DNA from: Bog-473 sp963756025
GTDB taxonomy: Bacteria > Actinomycetota > Acidimicrobiia > Acidimicrobiales > RAAP-2
Assembly (NCBI GenBank): GCA_963756025.1
Contig: CAVWMF010000008.1
Location: 62,001 to 126,000 of the forward strand
Length of the DNA stretch: 64,000 nt
Direction of reading: 5' to 3'
Shown here: positions 16,983 through 25,602 of the stretch, piece by piece
Layout: each line of letters opens with the position of its first letter
Numbering within the stretch: position 1 is the first letter of the stretch
Notes under the pieces: generated by a model
Database searches by the model: none
Seen by the model: the letters and a program-made list of their open reading frames with translations, nothing else
Told to the model about the DNA's origin: nothing
Program-made: the position numbers and the translations under genes

Positions 16983-18509
16983 TCAGTAACCCACGCCAGC
17001 GATGATAGAACCGTTGAGGTGCGTGCCCGCCATACTCCCATCATTAGGTGCATCGCCGAAGGCATACACATTGCCGTTCGCGGTGGCGATCCAGTAACCA
17101 TTCCCGCTGGAGTCAGGGATGAATGCCGTTGAGGCCCCCGAACAACCACCGATGGTTCCACAAGCGCCGTAATACTGGGCATCCCCATAGGTGAAGACGC
17201 CACCATCGGAGAGGAGGATCCAATAGCCCATTCCGTCCGGCGTGCGAGCTGCCGATGTGACCGGTGCGGGTTGGGCACCGGGTCCTCCGTAGTTGACCGC
17301 GTCGCCGAAGGCGTAGACGTGCCCGGTTGCGGTGACCAACCAATACCCGTTGCCAGTGGCGTCCGGCGTCACCGCAACAGCGGCACCGGAACACCCGCCG
17401 ATCCCTGGACATGACCCCTCGAACTGGGCATCGCCGAAGGCAAACACGCCACCATCGGATGCCACCATGAAGTAGCCGTGGTCGTCAATCGAAGGAACGA
17501 TGCCGACGATCGGGGCATTCAGACTGTGCGGAAGGCCAGACCCCGCAGGAGCTAATCCGATTCCGGGGATGGAACCGTAGAACTGGGTGTCACCAAAAGA
17601 GAACACCCCGCCGTCACTGGCCACAAGCCAGTAACCAGCACGGTCAGAGGTCGGGGTGATCCCCACTACCGGACGCTGCAAGGTGAGGTTGCCCGTCGAG
17701 CCGTAGAACTGAGCTGATCCGAAGGTGAAGATTCCGCCATCGGAGCCGACCAACCAATAGCCGTGCGAAGGCGGCTGTACCGACTGGGTGAAACTCGGAG
17801 CAGGGATCGGGGGGGCCAGACCATCGGCACCGTTCAGGAAGTTTGCAGTGATGGCGTAAGAGCCAGCGGGCAAAACAAGGTTACACGACGCCGTCAAGGG
17901 TACTGATTGGGAAATCGGACCAACGCAGTACTCTGCGCTGTCGCCGGCGACCGTAAATTCAACGTAGTTGGCGGGGTTGTTGCTGCCTATGCCGGTGAAT
18001 GCGCCCGGTGAAAGCACGGAAATGTTTGCGGTAACGGTGAACGCCGTATTCTCAGTGATTGTATTTGGGGTCGGAATTGGTTGTTCCCTCTCCCTAGCTG
18101 GACCGGCGGGAGCAGTCGGGTCAGCAGCTCCAACGGTGATGGCCACGGCCAGTCCAACCCACCTGGTGACAGGGCAACCTGTCACCTTTCACGTGACCGT
18201 AACCGGTTCGGCAGGAACCCCCACGGGTACGGTGACTTTCGAGGATTCACAGCAGGGGTTCGACACCCTCTGCGTCGTCACACTCCAATCTGGCTCGGGG
18301 TCCTGTACCGCAACGAACGTACTTGGGTTGGCAGGCAATCAAGTAACAGACGTGAACGTGCTGTACTCAGGGGACGATAACTACGCGTTATCCCAGACTG
18401 GCGTGACTCTGAACGCGTCTTTCGCTCCCACCTCAATGAGTTTGCAGTCGTCGGCCAATCCGACGCTTCCCAAAGCGAGAACAGCCCGCGAGCTTTTCAA
18501 TCGAGTCAT
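16983..18509 (-). pseudogene. Secreted Ig-like and repeat protein disrupted by an internal inversion
   Basis: As it stands, the leftward frame (open up to 18185) lacks a sensible N-terminus. It has an Ig-like domain and about six VASDGG-type repeats, but reading upstream of 18070 gives junk. The missing N-terminus is present on the opposite strand at 18070-18464. When that segment is flipped, the frame runs without a stop from ATG 18509 (with AAAGGGAGA upstream) through a signal peptide (RLKSSRAVLALGSVGIGCSL), a first Ig-like domain (PTHLVTGQPVTFHVTV), the linker SANPTPNTITENTAF, a second Ig-like domain and the repeats: 508 residues, all in one frame. The gene is off in this orientation. Confidence 0.85.
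18070..18464. other. Inverted 395-bp segment inside the surface-protein gene
   Basis: The segment is bounded by GTCGGA at 18070-18075 and its inverted copy TCCGAC at 18459-18464; similarity extends to GTCGGAATTGG against GTCGGATTGG. It holds part of the signal peptide and the first Ig-like domain in the rightward direction (the open frame there is 17968-18531). Inverting it joins SANPT to PNTITEN and completes the signal peptide. The frame and length fit exactly. Confidence 0.85.
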
Positions 18510-18911
18510 TTCTCCCTTTCTTGGGCTCTAGAGGTTGAGACCTTACGCCGTCGAGCACTCGAAGACGTGAACTAAACGGTCGGGGCATCGCAGCAGGTCC
18601 GATCCGTCGATCGTCCCAACGTCTGTGTCGGTATGAAGAACAGCCGTGAGGACAGCATCAATCGGCGACGTAAGCAAGCGTAACTAGAACGACAGGGCGA
18701 CGGTAGAGCAAGAAGTCCTGATCCGGTTGCAAGCGGGTTGCTCATTAGTAACCCCCCAAAGGGGCAGGACGCTCGCCGGCTCGTTCCCGGTTGTGGCTCG
18801 AAGGCGGCGAAGGTCGGGTTGCCGACCTTGGGTGCGCGGAGGCGCATGCGCCAGAACCAGGTAGCCCAGTCCGCCGGTTAAGAGCCCCTCGGCCATAGGT
18901 ACAATCACCTC
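18510..18911. other. Gap with no supported gene
   Basis: About 400 bases. The first 15 hold the ribosome site of the inverted gene. Leftward reading frames at 18572-19082 have fragments that look coding (for example MAEGLLTGGLGYLVLAHAPP) but they break into different frames, so at most this is a decayed small gene. Confidence 0.4.
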
Positions 18912-19305
18912 ATGCCTGACCGGCGTACAGTCACTGTGGAGTGCGACTACGGTCCAACGGTGCTGTGGGTTACCCCGACTGATTCCGAACAACGTGAGAC
19001 GGAGTGCAAGATCGCATCCGTGTTGGACGGAACTATTCCGAAGTCTCCGAACACGGGGTGGAGGCCGTTGGACCACCCGCATGATCCTCGTGGTGGAGTC
19101 GGACGCGAGGTTTCCGATGACCTGTGGGAATCCCTCGATTCCTGGGGAATGGAGTGGGTCGAGAAGGGCGGAGACTGGGCCGAGAGTGACGCTGACTGGT
19201 TGCGGCGTGGCAGGGCCTTAGCGGATGCCGTTCGCGGTGGAACTCGGAGCCAAATACGACGTGGTCTACGGCTACGAAGGAGAACCCAACCCACCAAACA
19301 GCTGA
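18912..19305 (+). pseudogene. Hypothetical acidic protein, frameshifted
   Basis: The first 108 or so residues (MPDRRTVTVECDYGPTVLWV at the start; then a Trp- and Asp-rich stretch DDLWESLDSWGMEWVEKGGD) look like a real cytoplasmic protein. Between 19230 and 19237 the frame shifts by one base, and the sensible continuation is VELGAKYDVVYGYEGEPNPP with a stop at 19303-19305. Without the shift it would be about 131 residues. Its type, small and acidic, fits the immunity-like genes further right, but no family is recognised. Confidence 0.6.
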
Positions 19306-20066
19306 CGTCTGAAAACGTCCCCTACTGCCGGGGAGGAGGCGAACCGAATCCCTCCGGAACGGGAGACGTGCACAGATTTAGACTGCCCACTGTGGGGCAT
19401 CCGGGAGTCAGGAATCCATATGACGGGTATCCGCCGTATCAGAGGGCCTGGTGGACCGTATTGAGACGGGCGCGGAGGACTTCACTCGTCTGTCGACAAC
19501 GCCACCATCCTTTGAGCGACCTCGTATTAACGGTCCCGTTTGTATCCCAGGCCCATCTGATTCCCAAGCGTCAGTACCGCCGATGTCCGTGTGGACTCCA
19601 TACAGAGGAGATGCCGATCTCCTGACTGCCCCCGAATTGCCGGGAGGGTGGGGACCCGTCGTGCTGATCCTTACGAACCCGGTCTGTAGCTGACGATGGC
19701 CCCCATCCGAATGAGATCACCGAAAGCAACACGTCTCTCCCGATGGGTTGCGCTCGGACAAACCTCGCCGAAAGCCGAGGACGGCGAATACTGCACAGGC
19801 AGCCCAACCGCCTAGCCAAACCCACAGAGCGACTCCTGGACCCGTGGCAAGCCACATCAAGCCCGCTAGCGCTATGGCCCCGTAGCCCAAAACTGCGGTT
19901 GTCCGTGGCCATGAGAAAGTCCCCGCTTTTGGCCAGCTGATGTCCCCGCTGGTGGCCACGAGAAGTCCCCGCTTTTGGCCACGAGAAGTCCCCACCCCTC
20001 ACTGAAGCATCCACCAAAGAGGCCCCTTGGGCGGTGACGGTGGCGGTGCTAACCAAACCGCCGCAC
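19306..20066. other. Decayed region before an IS3 element
   Basis: About 760 bases without a firm gene. A leftward frame ending at 19717 contains two hydrophobic segments (AVLGYGAIALAGLMWLATG and VALWVWLGGWAACAVFAVLG) and may be the remains of a small membrane protein whose start was lost at the tandem repeats (19912-19993). The rest reads as non-coding in all frames. Confidence 0.4.
19912..19993 (+). repeat. 23-bp tandem repeats
   Basis: About three and a half direct copies with a 23-base period and the core GTCCCCGCTTTTGGCCACGA; the second copy is diverged. Tandem subterminal repeats of this kind occur at the ends of IS21-family elements, so this may be a lone IS end. No IstA/IstB genes are nearby. 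Confidence 0.6.
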
Positions 20067-20120
20067 TGAACCGGCCTGGGATCCCCGGAGACTCCATACC
20101 TTGGAAGCGAGGATGGAGTC

Positions 20121-20453
20121 ATGGCAGAGAAGCGCCCCACAACAAAGAGGTACCCGCCTGAATTGAAGGAGCGGGCCGTGAAGATGGTCCAAGAGCTCCG
20201 TGCCCAGGATCCCCACGACAAGACGGTCATCTCTCGGGTGGCCCGTCAGCTGGGAGTAGGGGACGAATCGCTCCGCTCCTGGGTGAAGCAGGTTGAGGTG
20301 GATACCGGCAAACGACCGGGTCTGAGCACCGAGGAGCAGGAGGAGTTGAAGCGGCTCCGCAAGGAGAACTTCGAGCTGCGGCGCTCCAACGACATCTTGC
20401 AAGCAGCAGCGACTTTCTTCGGGGCGGAACTCGACCGCCGAGGAAAGAAGTAG
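20121..20453 (+). CDS. IS3-family transposase OrfA
   Basis: A 110-residue protein with an N-terminal helix-turn-helix (YPPELKERAVKMVQELRAQD, then ISRVARQLGVGDESLRSWVK) that binds the element ends. A leucine-zipper-like helix follows (EEQEELKRLRKENFELRRSN). The last codons overlap the OrfB frame at GAAAGAAG, a plausible -1 slippage site (AAAG at 20444-20447) for making the OrfAB transposase. Confidence 0.9.
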   Translation: MAEKRPTTKRYPPELKERAVKMVQELRAQDPHDKTVISRVARQLGVGDESLRSWVKQVEVDTGKRPGLSTEEQEELKRLRKENFELRRSNDILQAAATFFGAELDRRGKK

Positions 20454-21373
20454 TCGCTTTCATCGACGCCCATCGGGACAACGAAACCGATGGGCGTCGA
20501 TGGGGGGTCGAGTCGATCTGCACCGAAGTGAAGATCGCCCCCTCCACCTACTACGACACCAAGGCCAGGCCGCCCTCGGTGCGAGCCGTCCGCGACGCCA
20601 CCATCGGACCCGAACTCCGTGCCCTGTGGGAGAAGAACTACTCGGTCTACGGACGCCGCAAGCTCTGGAAGGCGGCGAAGCGTCGGGACTTCGAGATCGG
20701 GCGGGACCAAGTGGCCCGACTCATGCGTGAGCTTGGCATCCAAGGCGCCACCCGGGCGAAGAAGCGCTTCACCACCAAGTGCGACCCGGCCCACGTCCGG
20801 GCCCCCGACCTCGTGAACCGAGACTTCACGGCCAGCCGACCCGACGCCTTGTGGGTGGCGGACTTCACCTATTGCTCGACTTGGTCTGGCATCGTCTACG
20901 TCGCCTTCATCATCGATGTGTACTCCCGACGGCTGGTGGGCTGGAAGGCAGCCCGATCCATGACCACCGCCCTCGTCCTCGACGCGCTCAACATGGCCAC
21001 CTGGACCCGGCGCCACGCTGGCCTCGACGGACTGATCTGCCACACCGACGCCGGCTCCCAATACACGTCCGTGCTCTACACCGACCGGATCGACGAGGTG
21101 GGTGCTGCTCCCTCCATCGGGACGGTCGGCGACAGCTTCGACAACGCCATGGCCGAGTCGGTCATGGGCATCTTCAAGACCGAGCTCCATAGGAACCCTG
21201 CTGCGCTCATCGCCAACGGCGGGCCCTGGAGGGGACTCGACGACCTCGAGATCGCCACCTGTGCGTGGGTGTCGTGGTTCAACGAGGAGCGGCTGCACTC
21301 AGAACTCGACGACCGGACGCCAGAGGAGTTCGAGGCCGAGTACCGTCACAAGTCTCAGCCCAACGCGGCATGA
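20444..21373 (+). CDS. IS3-family transposase OrfB (DDE integrase domain)
   Basis: OrfB has no good start of its own upstream of VVAFIDAHRDNE and is best read as the second half of a -1 frameshift fusion with OrfA; an internal ATG is at 20528. The catalytic core is intact: first Asp in LWVADFTYCSTW, second in CHTDAGSQYTS, Glu in AMAESVMGIFKTEL. An HTH_21-type region (YGRRKLWKAAKRRDFEIGRD) precedes the core. The expected residues for strand transfer are all present, so the element may be active. Confidence 0.9.
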   Translation, partial: KEVVAFIDAHRDNETDGRRWGVESICTEVKIAPSTYYDTKARPPSVRAVRDATIGPELRALWEKNYSVYGRRKLWKAAKRRDFEIGRDQVARLMRELGIQGATRAKKRFTTKCDPAHVRAPDLVNRDFTASRPDALWVADFTYCSTWSGIVYVAFIIDVYSRRLVGWKAARSMTTALVLDALNMATWTRRHAGLDGLICHTDAGSQYTSVLYTDRIDEVGAAPSIGTVGDSFDNAMAESVMGIFKTELHRNPAALIANGGPWRGLDDLEIATCAWVSWFNEERLHSELDDRTPEEFEAEYRHKSQPNAA

Positions 21374-21418
21374 GAGAACCAAACCAACGAGTCTCCGGAA
21401 AACTCAGGCCGGTTCACC

Positions 21419-21595
21419 ACCGTCCTCCGCTTCATTCCGCCCAATACGACTTCCCCCTTGTCGCTCACCCTGGGTCAGGTCAATGGAGCCCCACAGATGA
21501 ACTACTGCGGGCCGGGGGACCCAGGCTCCATCGTTGACATCTCGCCCGTAGAGCCGACGGCGGGTGCCACATTCGGCAAAGGGCCGACAGATTGA
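21419..21595 (+). pseudogene. 3' remnant of a gene cut by the IS3 element
   Basis: An open stretch of 58 codons running straight out of the IS end and stopping at 21593-21595. The composition is protein-like (SPLSLTLGQVNGAPQMNYC, then GSIVDISPVEPTAGATFGKG) and beta-rich, reminiscent of the extracellular proteins nearby. The 5' part should lie left of 20067, where the frame ending TVAVLTKPPH is a candidate. Confidence 0.4.
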
Positions 21596-21719
21596 AGTGG
21601 CTCAGGTGGGTTACTCGTCGTCTCTGTTCACCCTGTCCCCCAAAATGCCCAAACGTCCCACCTTCCCGGCGTTATACAGGTGATCCGTTGGTCCTGGGTT
21701 CTCCTCTATGGAAGCACAC

Positions 21720-23006
21720 TCACTGGGCCTCGGCGACTCCCTCAATGAGATCGCCGAAGAGCTGGCTTCGGTCGCTCTGGCCCCGCTCGTCGGCGTGCTT
21801 GCGCTGGCGCTTCAAGATAGAGACGAACTGCGGACCCGTCTCGAAGAATCCGCATTGCTCGCAGACGCTCTCGAAGACGCAACCAAGGAGGGCGGGCCTC
21901 GTGCAGTGACCGTTGGCGAGGAGTCGACGATGGTCAGGGCGCGGCGTTCGGATGACCGGAGCCGCAGCCGGTGCCACGGTCGCGCTCGAGAGTCCGTAGT
22001 ACTCGGCCTCGACGGCTTGGGTCACCTTGAAATACGCATCGGCGACGGTGCGATCCGAGATGCGCGCGTACGTCAGCGTCATGTCCATCGAGCGGTGACC
22101 GAGCAGGGCGGCGATCGCCTCGAGACTCATGCCTCGGTTGATGGACTGAGTGGCGAGAGTGTGGCGCAGTTGGTGGGGGTGGACATGACCCACCCCGGCC
22201 CGCTTGGCCACCGCGGCGACGTAGCGGTGCACGGTGCGCCGGTCAAAGGGTGCGCCATCGTCGCGCTCGAGAAGATGCCCCGAGCGCGACGGTCCGCGCA
22301 TGGCCTTGTAGTCGACGATGAGATCCACCAGCATCGGCAGCAGCGGGACATGGCGATCGTTGTGGAGCTTGCCGACGGGGATCCGGAGACGATCGACCCC
22401 GTCATAGCGCACCATGGCGTCGTCTTCGAGACCGGAGAGCTCACCCACACGTATGCCGGTGCGGGCCAGTAGTTCGACCATGAGCCGGCGGCGCAGATTG
22501 GGATCGGCCGCGAGGGCGGACATGAACTTCGACGCGGTGGGGTCGTCCAAGAACTTTGGTAGTGGCTCGTCGAGGGCCGGAAAGTCGCTCGAGTAGATGA
22601 GCAGGCGTGCCGGGGCGTCGTCGTAGTCCCATTCCATGATGCGCTCGAAGAAAGTGCGCAAGGTGCCGAGTCGGTGCCGGATCGTCATGGTGGACAACCC
22701 CTTTGTCTTTTTGCCCGGACGGGCCACCAGCCATCGTTTGAAGTCCTCGATATGGGGACGTCCGATGCCGGCGACCGTGACGCATCTCGGATCGGCGGCG
22801 TTGACCCGATGGGCAAAGAGCCGCAACGTGAGCTCGGCATCCGCCACCGTGCTCGGACGGGCCGAGACCACGAGTTGCCCCAGGTAAGAGGCCATCGTGG
22901 CCACCATGAGGGGCGCTCTGGCGGCAATCTCGGCCCATGTCACCTCAGGCGTGCCCCCGCCCGGTCGGCGTGGCAAAGCGTGTTGTGCTGCGGCCAGCGC
23001 GCTCAC
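21720..23006 (-). CDS. Tyrosine recombinase B of element copy 2
   Basis: A 428-residue homologue of the recombinase at 10171-11457. Catalytic boxes are present in ARTGIRVGELSGLEDD, HPHQLRHTLATQSINRG and LGHRSMDMTLTYARI. The C-terminal cysteine tail (NGHCTRP, CEQCGFFETGPQF) is also kept. It starts in an ATGA overlap with recombinase A. All key residues remain, so selection for function seems to have continued after the copies separated. Confidence 0.92.
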   Translation of the reverse strand: MSALAAAQHALPRRPGGGTPEVTWAEIAARAPLMVATMASYLGQLVVSARPSTVADAELTLRLFAHRVNAADPRCVTVAGIGRPHIEDFKRWLVARPGKKTKGLSTMTIRHRLGTLRTFFERIMEWDYDDAPARLLIYSSDFPALDEPLPKFLDDPTASKFMSALAADPNLRRRLMVELLARTGIRVGELSGLEDDAMVRYDGVDRLRIPVGKLHNDRHVPLLPMLVDLIVDYKAMRGPSRSGHLLERDDGAPFDRRTVHRYVAAVAKRAGVGHVHPHQLRHTLATQSINRGMSLEAIAALLGHRSMDMTLTYARISDRTVADAYFKVTQAVEAEYYGLSSATVAPAAAPVIRTPRPDHRRLLANGHCTRPALLGCVFESVCEQCGFFETGPQFVSILKRQRKHADERGQSDRSQLFGDLIEGVAEAQ

Positions 23007-24046
23007 TGGGCCACCCCGACCGATGCCTGCGCCTCGATGGCTTCGATGGCCCGGCGATACTCGTCGGCCAACCAGTGCATGTCGAGGTGCAAGTAGACCC
23101 GCGTGGAGGTGATCGAACGGTGGCCGGCCTGAGCCTGGATGGCTTCGATGGCCATCCCCGCTTCGCGTAAACGAGTGAAGCAGGTGTGACGCAGTTCGTG
23201 GCAGGTGCCGTGGCTGAGACCAGCCCGCTCCCGGGCGGCACTCATGATCTGGTCCAGACCCGGCACCGAGAGCGGCTGTCCTCTATGCGAGCCTTTGAGC
23301 GAGACGAACAACACGTCCGTCGTCGCTTCCTCTGGTCGCTCGCTGTCCATGTAGCGGGCGACGGTGGCGAAGAAGGTCGGCGAGAGCGGCACAAGGCGTT
23401 CGTGTCCGCCCTTGCCTTCGGTGATGAGCACCCGCCACTCACCGAGGCGCAGATCACCCAGTCGCAGACCGAGTACCTCGCAGCGTCGGAGCCCTCCGAG
23501 CACCATGGCCTGGGTCATGGCCCGGTCCCGCTCGGTGCGCAGCGCGCCCATGAGCGACGCGACTTCGTCGGCGTCGAGGATCCGGGGCAGTCGACGCACG
23601 CCGCGCACGAGCGGCAGGCCTCGTCCGCCCCGAGAGCGGCTCTTACGCGTCGCAATACCGCGCGGAACCGGGTTGGCGCTGACGTCGACATCGTCGCGGG
23701 TGATCAGGTAGCCATAGAAGCTCGACACTGCAGCCAGCCGTCGCTTGATCGTCGCCGCCGAGAGTCCCGAAGACCCATCGGCAATGCGCACCACCTTCTC
23801 AGCACCGGGGTGTGGACGTCGTTGCGCTGTGACGAAGGACATGACGTCTTTGGGTCTCACTTCGATAGGGTCCTTCTTCACCACCGAGAAGAAGACGCTC
23901 AAGTCGTGGGCATAGGCCCGCACCGTATTCGGACGGGCCCGGCCAACCACGAACTCCAAGAACTCGTCTATCAGCCCGTGGCCAATCCTGTACTCGTGTT
24001 CACCGTCGGGACGGACATGACACTCGAAAGTCGGACTCCACTCCAC
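23003..24046 (-). CDS. Tyrosine recombinase A of element copy 2
   Basis: A 347-residue homologue of the recombinase at 9131-10174, of identical length. Catalytic residues are intact in LGGLRRCEVLGLRLGDL, CHELRHTCFTRLREAG and GHRSITSTRVYLHL. Most of the roughly 36 differences fall outside the catalytic boxes. It begins with GTG, downstream of the shared hairpin and left terminal repeat. Confidence 0.92.
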   Translation of the reverse strand: MEWSPTFECHVRPDGEHEYRIGHGLIDEFLEFVVGRARPNTVRAYAHDLSVFFSVVKKDPIEVRPKDVMSFVTAQRRPHPGAEKVVRIADGSSGLSAATIKRRLAAVSSFYGYLITRDDVDVSANPVPRGIATRKSRSRGGRGLPLVRGVRRLPRILDADEVASLMGALRTERDRAMTQAMVLGGLRRCEVLGLRLGDLRLGEWRVLITEGKGGHERLVPLSPTFFATVARYMDSERPEEATTDVLFVSLKGSHRGQPLSVPGLDQIMSAARERAGLSHGTCHELRHTCFTRLREAGMAIEAIQAQAGHRSITSTRVYLHLDMHWLADEYRRAIEAIEAQASVGVAQ

Positions 24047-24220
24047 CGCACACCTCCTGCTCGGGTATGCACCCGAGAATCCCTCGGATGCCTATCCCAG
24101 GAGGTGGATCACCTGTATAACCGGCAAACGGGGGCAGGGGGCCGGCCCGGTGGCAACCAGCGACGTCGCCGAATCGCTGGCGAAGCCCGTGACGTCCTCA
24201 GTGCCAGACAACCCAGACGG

Positions 24221-25429
24221 TCAGTCAGCCCCGTAGAAAGGTGCGTTGTAGGTGAAGATGCCACCATCGGAACCGAGTAACCAATAGCCAGTTCCGGATG
24301 GAGTGGCAGCCATGCCCACGATGGGTGCGTTGAGATGGATACCGCCAGCCGAGCCGTAGAACTGGGCCGAACCGAACGAGAAGATGCCGCCGTCTGACGC
24401 CACCATCCAGTAACCCTGGCCGTTGGGGAGAGCGGCCATACCATTGACGGGCTTGTTCAACACGATGTTGCCTGTGCTGCCGTAGAACGGTGCGTTGAAG
24501 GCAAAGATCCCGCCGTCAGTGGCGACGAGCCAGTAGCCCTGACCGTTCGGGTCGGCGGCCATGCCGACGACAGGCTTGTTCAGGTGGATGTTGCCGGTAC
24601 TGCCGTGGAACTGAGCGTCACCGAACGAGAAGATGCCGCCATCGGAGGCAACGAGCCAATACCCACCACCATCAGGGGTTGGCGCTACGTCAACAACGGG
24701 AGCATTGAGATGCTGACCTCCCATGGAGCCGTAGAAAGGTGCATTTCCGAAGGTGAAGATTCCACCGTCAGCGGCAACCAGCCAGTAGCCCTCGCCGAAT
24801 GGCGTCGCCACAATGTGAGTGATTGGTGCGTTCAGATGCGTCGTGTCGAGCTCGTTAGGGACGTTGGAAGCATCACCGTGCGCGTGGACGGCCCCATTGG
24901 AGTAGGCGATCCAGTACCCAGCCCCATCGGGTGTTGACGCCATTCCGACCGCAGTTGCCGCCGCCGGGGCGGGAGTCGGAGTCGGCGAGGCAGAGCAGGA
25001 CGGGACATTCACCACAGCGGGGCCGTAGAGCGTGGACGCGTTTGCGGTCGAGTTCACCTCGACTGTATATGTGCTGACATCTGTGCCAGCAGGCTCACCC
25101 CCCCAGAAGTCTTGGGGGCTGATTGAGCCGTCAGGGTTCACACGCGCTGTGTCTCCGCCCGGGGGTTCAAAGGGGTTGAAATCCGAAAGATGTGATCCGG
25201 CTTCTGTCTCAAAGACGACGGTGGATGCGTCCCCCTCATTAGGATCCGCCTTGGCGTCTTGCGCAGAGATTTGCAACTCCTGTAGCGGTCCCGTACCGGC
25301 GCATACCCCGGTGATCGCGTAGCCCGGAGACGCCGTCGCGCCAGCTGTGCCGGCGACAAAGGCGTTTGTTGCCAGCCCGAAGAGGAAAGGGGCAGCAACT
25401 AGCGTTACGATTGTTCGCGTCACGTGCAT
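24221..25429 (-). CDS. Secreted repeat protein (propeller-like VASDGG repeats)
   Basis: A 402-residue exported protein with a signal peptide (TIVTLVAAPFLFGLATNAFV, cleavage near AGATAS), a 130-residue N-terminal domain, a Pro/Thr linker (SPTPTPAPAAA) and about five or six repeats such as GYWLVASDGGIFSFGDAQFH. The last repeat ends in NAPFYGAD exactly at the stop, so the repeat array forms the C-terminus. No sortase or membrane anchor is seen, so it is probably released or held non-covalently. It is intact, unlike its inverted paralogue at 16983-18509. Confidence 0.85.
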   Translation of the reverse strand: MHVTRTIVTLVAAPFLFGLATNAFVAGTAGATASPGYAITGVCAGTGPLQELQISAQDAKADPNEGDASTVVFETEAGSHLSDFNPFEPPGGDTARVNPDGSISPQDFWGGEPAGTDVSTYTVEVNSTANASTLYGPAVVNVPSCSASPTPTPAPAAATAVGMASTPDGAGYWIAYSNGAVHAHGDASNVPNELDTTHLNAPITHIVATPFGEGYWLVAADGGIFTFGNAPFYGSMGGQHLNAPVVDVAPTPDGGGYWLVASDGGIFSFGDAQFHGSTGNIHLNKPVVGMAADPNGQGYWLVATDGGIFAFNAPFYGSTGNIVLNKPVNGMAALPNGQGYWMVASDGGIFSFGSAQFYGSAGGIHLNAPIVGMAATPSGTGYWLLGSDGGIFTYNAPFYGAD

Positions 25430-25602
25430 CCGAGGACTGTAGCTTCGGACAGAACGCGATAGGTGGCAAAGGCAGGTCGAATCGTTAGCGTCAGGACTTT
25501 TTCCTCTGGTCCCTTAGGTCCCGACTGCGTACCTTTAGGCCTACTCGGACCGGGTTGATTTAACAACCATGCCCGCAATGCAGGTCGATAATGGGAGAAA
25601 AT

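Larger units (their letters stand above)
20067..21416 (+). mobile_element. IS3-family insertion sequence, copy with frameshifted orfAB
   Basis: A 1350-bp element with imperfect inverted ends: TGAACCGGCCTG on the left and CAGGCCGGTTCA on the right, with similarity continuing to CCGGAGACTC. It carries orfA and orfB in the -1 arrangement typical of the family. The flanks read GCAC and CCAC, so a clean target duplication is not seen. It interrupts a gene whose 3' remnant lies at 21419-21595. Confidence 0.88.
21667..24125 (-). mobile_element. Twin tyrosine-recombinase element, copy 2
   Basis: Same structure as the element at 9052-11511 but in the opposite orientation and of essentially the same length (2459 bp). 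The terminal repeats are at 21671-21686 and 24106-24121, with the same CGGC/GCCG asymmetry and the same subterminal hairpin. The two copies differ at about one residue in ten in recombinase A, so they arose from separate insertions or are old. Confidence 0.85.

Noticed and set aside
19912..19993. A CRISPR array
   Set aside because: The repeats are directly tandem with no unique spacers, and no cas genes are present.
20064..21420. A clean target-site duplication around the first IS3 element
   Set aside because: The flanks GCAC and CCAC do not match exactly.
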